Made by a program: the position numbers and the translations under genes. Shown here one piece after another: positions 6,920 to 7,764 of a stretch of 7,764 nt of DNA. The notes under the pieces were generated by a model. The model did no database searches and was not told the origin of the DNA. It saw only the letters and a program-made list of their open reading frames with translations. Source of the DNA: Bacteroidota bacterium. Lineage in GTDB: Bacteria; Bacteroidota; Bacteroidia; Flavobacteriales; Flavobacteriaceae. Every line of letters begins with the position of its first letter. Position 1 is the stretch's first letter. The stretch spans positions 1-7,764 of the forward strand of contig JADFSQ010000078.1 of assembly GCA_022560715.1 (NCBI GenBank), written 5' to 3'.

Positions 6920-7447
6920 TTATTTTATTTTTTCAGGTGGCTGCATCACTTTACCACAATTAGAGCAGGTACATTTTTCTTTATCGTTGTAATAGGCATC
7001 AAAAATTCCAGGCATATCAGTTTCAATATTATCTAATGCAAATTCTTCCCGGTACAATTGTGTATTACAATTTTCGCAATACCATTCTAAAGCATCCATC
7101 ATACCTTCAGGGCGAGGATATTCAATTACCAAACCAATAGTATTGGCACTGCGTTGTGGCGAATGTGGCACTTTTGGAGGTAATAAATAAATATCGCCTT
7201 CATTAATATGAACATCTTCAGGTTTGCCATTATTCATAATTTTCAGTATCATATTTCCTTCTACTTGATAGAAAAATTCTGGTGTTTCATTATAATGATA
7301 ATCCTTTCTGCTGTTTGGTCCACCAACAACCATCACGATATAATCACCATTTTCCCAAACCACTTTATTTCCAACAGGTGGCTTTAATAAATGACGGTTT
7401 TCGTCAATCCAAGCTTTAAAATTTAAGTGAGAAACTAAATTGCTCAT
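6920..7447 (-). CDS. nbaC: 3-hydroxyanthranilate 3,4-dioxygenase
   Basis: Complete 175-residue cupin enzyme. It uses Fe(II) and O2 to open the ring of 3-hydroxyanthranilate, giving 2-amino-3-carboxymuconate-6-semialdehyde for the next enzyme in the operon. The iron ligands H51, E57 and H95 and the substrate-binding arginines R47 and R99 occur at the same numbers as in the well-studied Cupriavidus enzyme; E109 (VIEYPRPEG) is close to its E110. Two CxxC pairs, C124/C127 and C161/C164, would form the rubredoxin-like second metal site of bacterial members, with an additional C159 nearby. The ATG at 7447 is chosen because its N-terminus (MSNLVSHLNFKAWID) and the residue numbering fit the family. 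The open frame extends 14 codons to a TTG at 7489, but that part is repeat sequence. AAGAAGGG before the ATG may assist ribosome binding. Confidence 0.96.
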   Translation of the reverse strand: MSNLVSHLNFKAWIDENRHLLKPPVGNKVVWENGDYIVMVVGGPNSRKDYHYNETPEFFYQVEGNMILKIMNNGKPEDVHINEGDIYLLPPKVPHSPQRSANTIGLVIEYPRPEGMMDALEWYCENCNTQLYREEFALDNIETDMPGIFDAYYNDKEKCTCSNCGKVMQPPEKIK

Positions 7448-7453
7448 TGTATT

Positions 7454-7505
7454 AACCCTTCTTAATCTCCCCAAAAGGGAGAAACTCAAAGCGGGAATTT
7501 GAGTT
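7454..7505. repeat. Double-hairpin repeat in the dioxygenase leader
   Basis: Two adjacent stems lie just upstream of the dioxygenase ATG. The first is TCTCCC (7466-7471) with GGGAGA (7477-7482). The second is AACTCAAA (7483-7490) with TTTGAGTT (7498-7505) around a 7-base GCGGGAA loop. The 7454-7482 part, read on the minus strand, matches the element at 7575-7603 at about 21 of 29 positions, so the two are inverted copies of one repeat family. Confidence 0.7.
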
Positions 7506-7544
7506 ATTATTATACTTTTATTTTTTAAAATTCATATTTGGTAG

Positions 7545-7552
7545 TAAAGATA
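7545..7552 (-). promoter_or_regulatory. Possible promoter -7 box for the dioxygenase gene
   Basis: On the minus strand this reads TATCTTTA, one base from the TAnnTTTG consensus. It sits in the only long AT-rich stretch of the 156-bp SDR-dioxygenase gap (7448-7603). The nearest upstream TTG is 13 bases away, closer than usual. If used, the transcript would carry about 90 bases of leader including both hairpins at 7466-7505. Confidence 0.3.
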
Positions 7553-7574
7553 ATATAAATTCATTCAATTTATT

Positions 7575-7603
7575 CCTTCCCTTTGTGAAGGTTAGGATGG
7601 GTT
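7575..7603. repeat. Short repeat abutting the SDR stop codon
   Basis: This 29-base element begins CCTTCCC and ends GGATGGGTT; it contains a small stem CCTTC (7575-7579) with GAAGG (7587-7591). It ends exactly at the last base before the SDR stop codon (7604-7606 on the minus strand). It is an inverted, diverged copy of the element at 7454-7482. Elements of the form CTTCCC...GAAGGTTAGGATGGG are familiar as scattered flavobacterial intergenic repeats. Confidence 0.65.

Positions 7604-7764
<161 letters not shown>

Noticed and set aside
4945..7603. CRISPR array
   Set aside because: The repeats differ in sequence, are separated by genes, and lack regular spacers; no cas gene is present.

Overview
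The window looks like chromosomal DNA from a marine-type member of the Flavobacteriaceae (Bacteroidota). It is strongly AT-rich, ribosome-binding sites are weak or absent, and possible promoters resemble the Bacteroidota TAnnTTTG type. The proteins (a CarboxypepD_reg-like pair, a DUF6702-type protein, a gluzincin M1 peptidase, a short TatA, and a catechol-type O-methyltransferase) are typical flavobacterial types. This assignment rests on reading the sequence and on family knowledge; no database search was run.

Left half (1-4616, plus strand): four exported-protein genes in a row. Two paralogous proteins of about 267 residues carry a carboxypeptidase-regulatory-like beta domain, and the second starts at a GTG inside the end of the first. 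They are followed by a small DUF6702-type periplasmic protein and a 768-residue M1-family zinc metallopeptidase with an intact HExxH-x18-E site. A strong intrinsic terminator (4589-4616) closes this block. A single-gene tatA unit follows (4660-4944), with its promoter so close to the GTG start that the mRNA may be leaderless.

Right half (4945-7764, minus strand): a convergent block read from right to left as SDR oxidoreductase (only its C-terminus is in the window), 3-hydroxyanthranilate 3,4-dioxygenase, 2-amino-3-carboxymuconate-6-semialdehyde decarboxylase (ACMSD), and a cation-dependent O-methyltransferase. The dioxygenase and ACMSD catalyse consecutive steps of the lower kynurenine (tryptophan degradation) pathway: 3-hydroxyanthranilate to ACMS to 2-aminomuconate semialdehyde. 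The SDR is probably part of the same catabolic cluster. The O-methyltransferase is co-oriented 24 bp downstream, but its link to the pathway is unproven.

The most unusual feature is outside the genes. Every gap of the minus-strand block holds one or more short, relatively GC-rich palindromic elements (4945-5006, 5711-5730, 6811-6828, 6860-6918, 7454-7505, 7575-7603), while the gaps of the plus-strand block have none apart from a terminator. One palindrome supplies the ACMSD stop codon, one lies against the ACMSD start codon, and two inverted copies of one family bracket the dioxygenase leader. I see no CRISPR array, tRNA, rRNA, transposase, phage gene or defence system. No convincing new system is present, and the repeats are the best lead.
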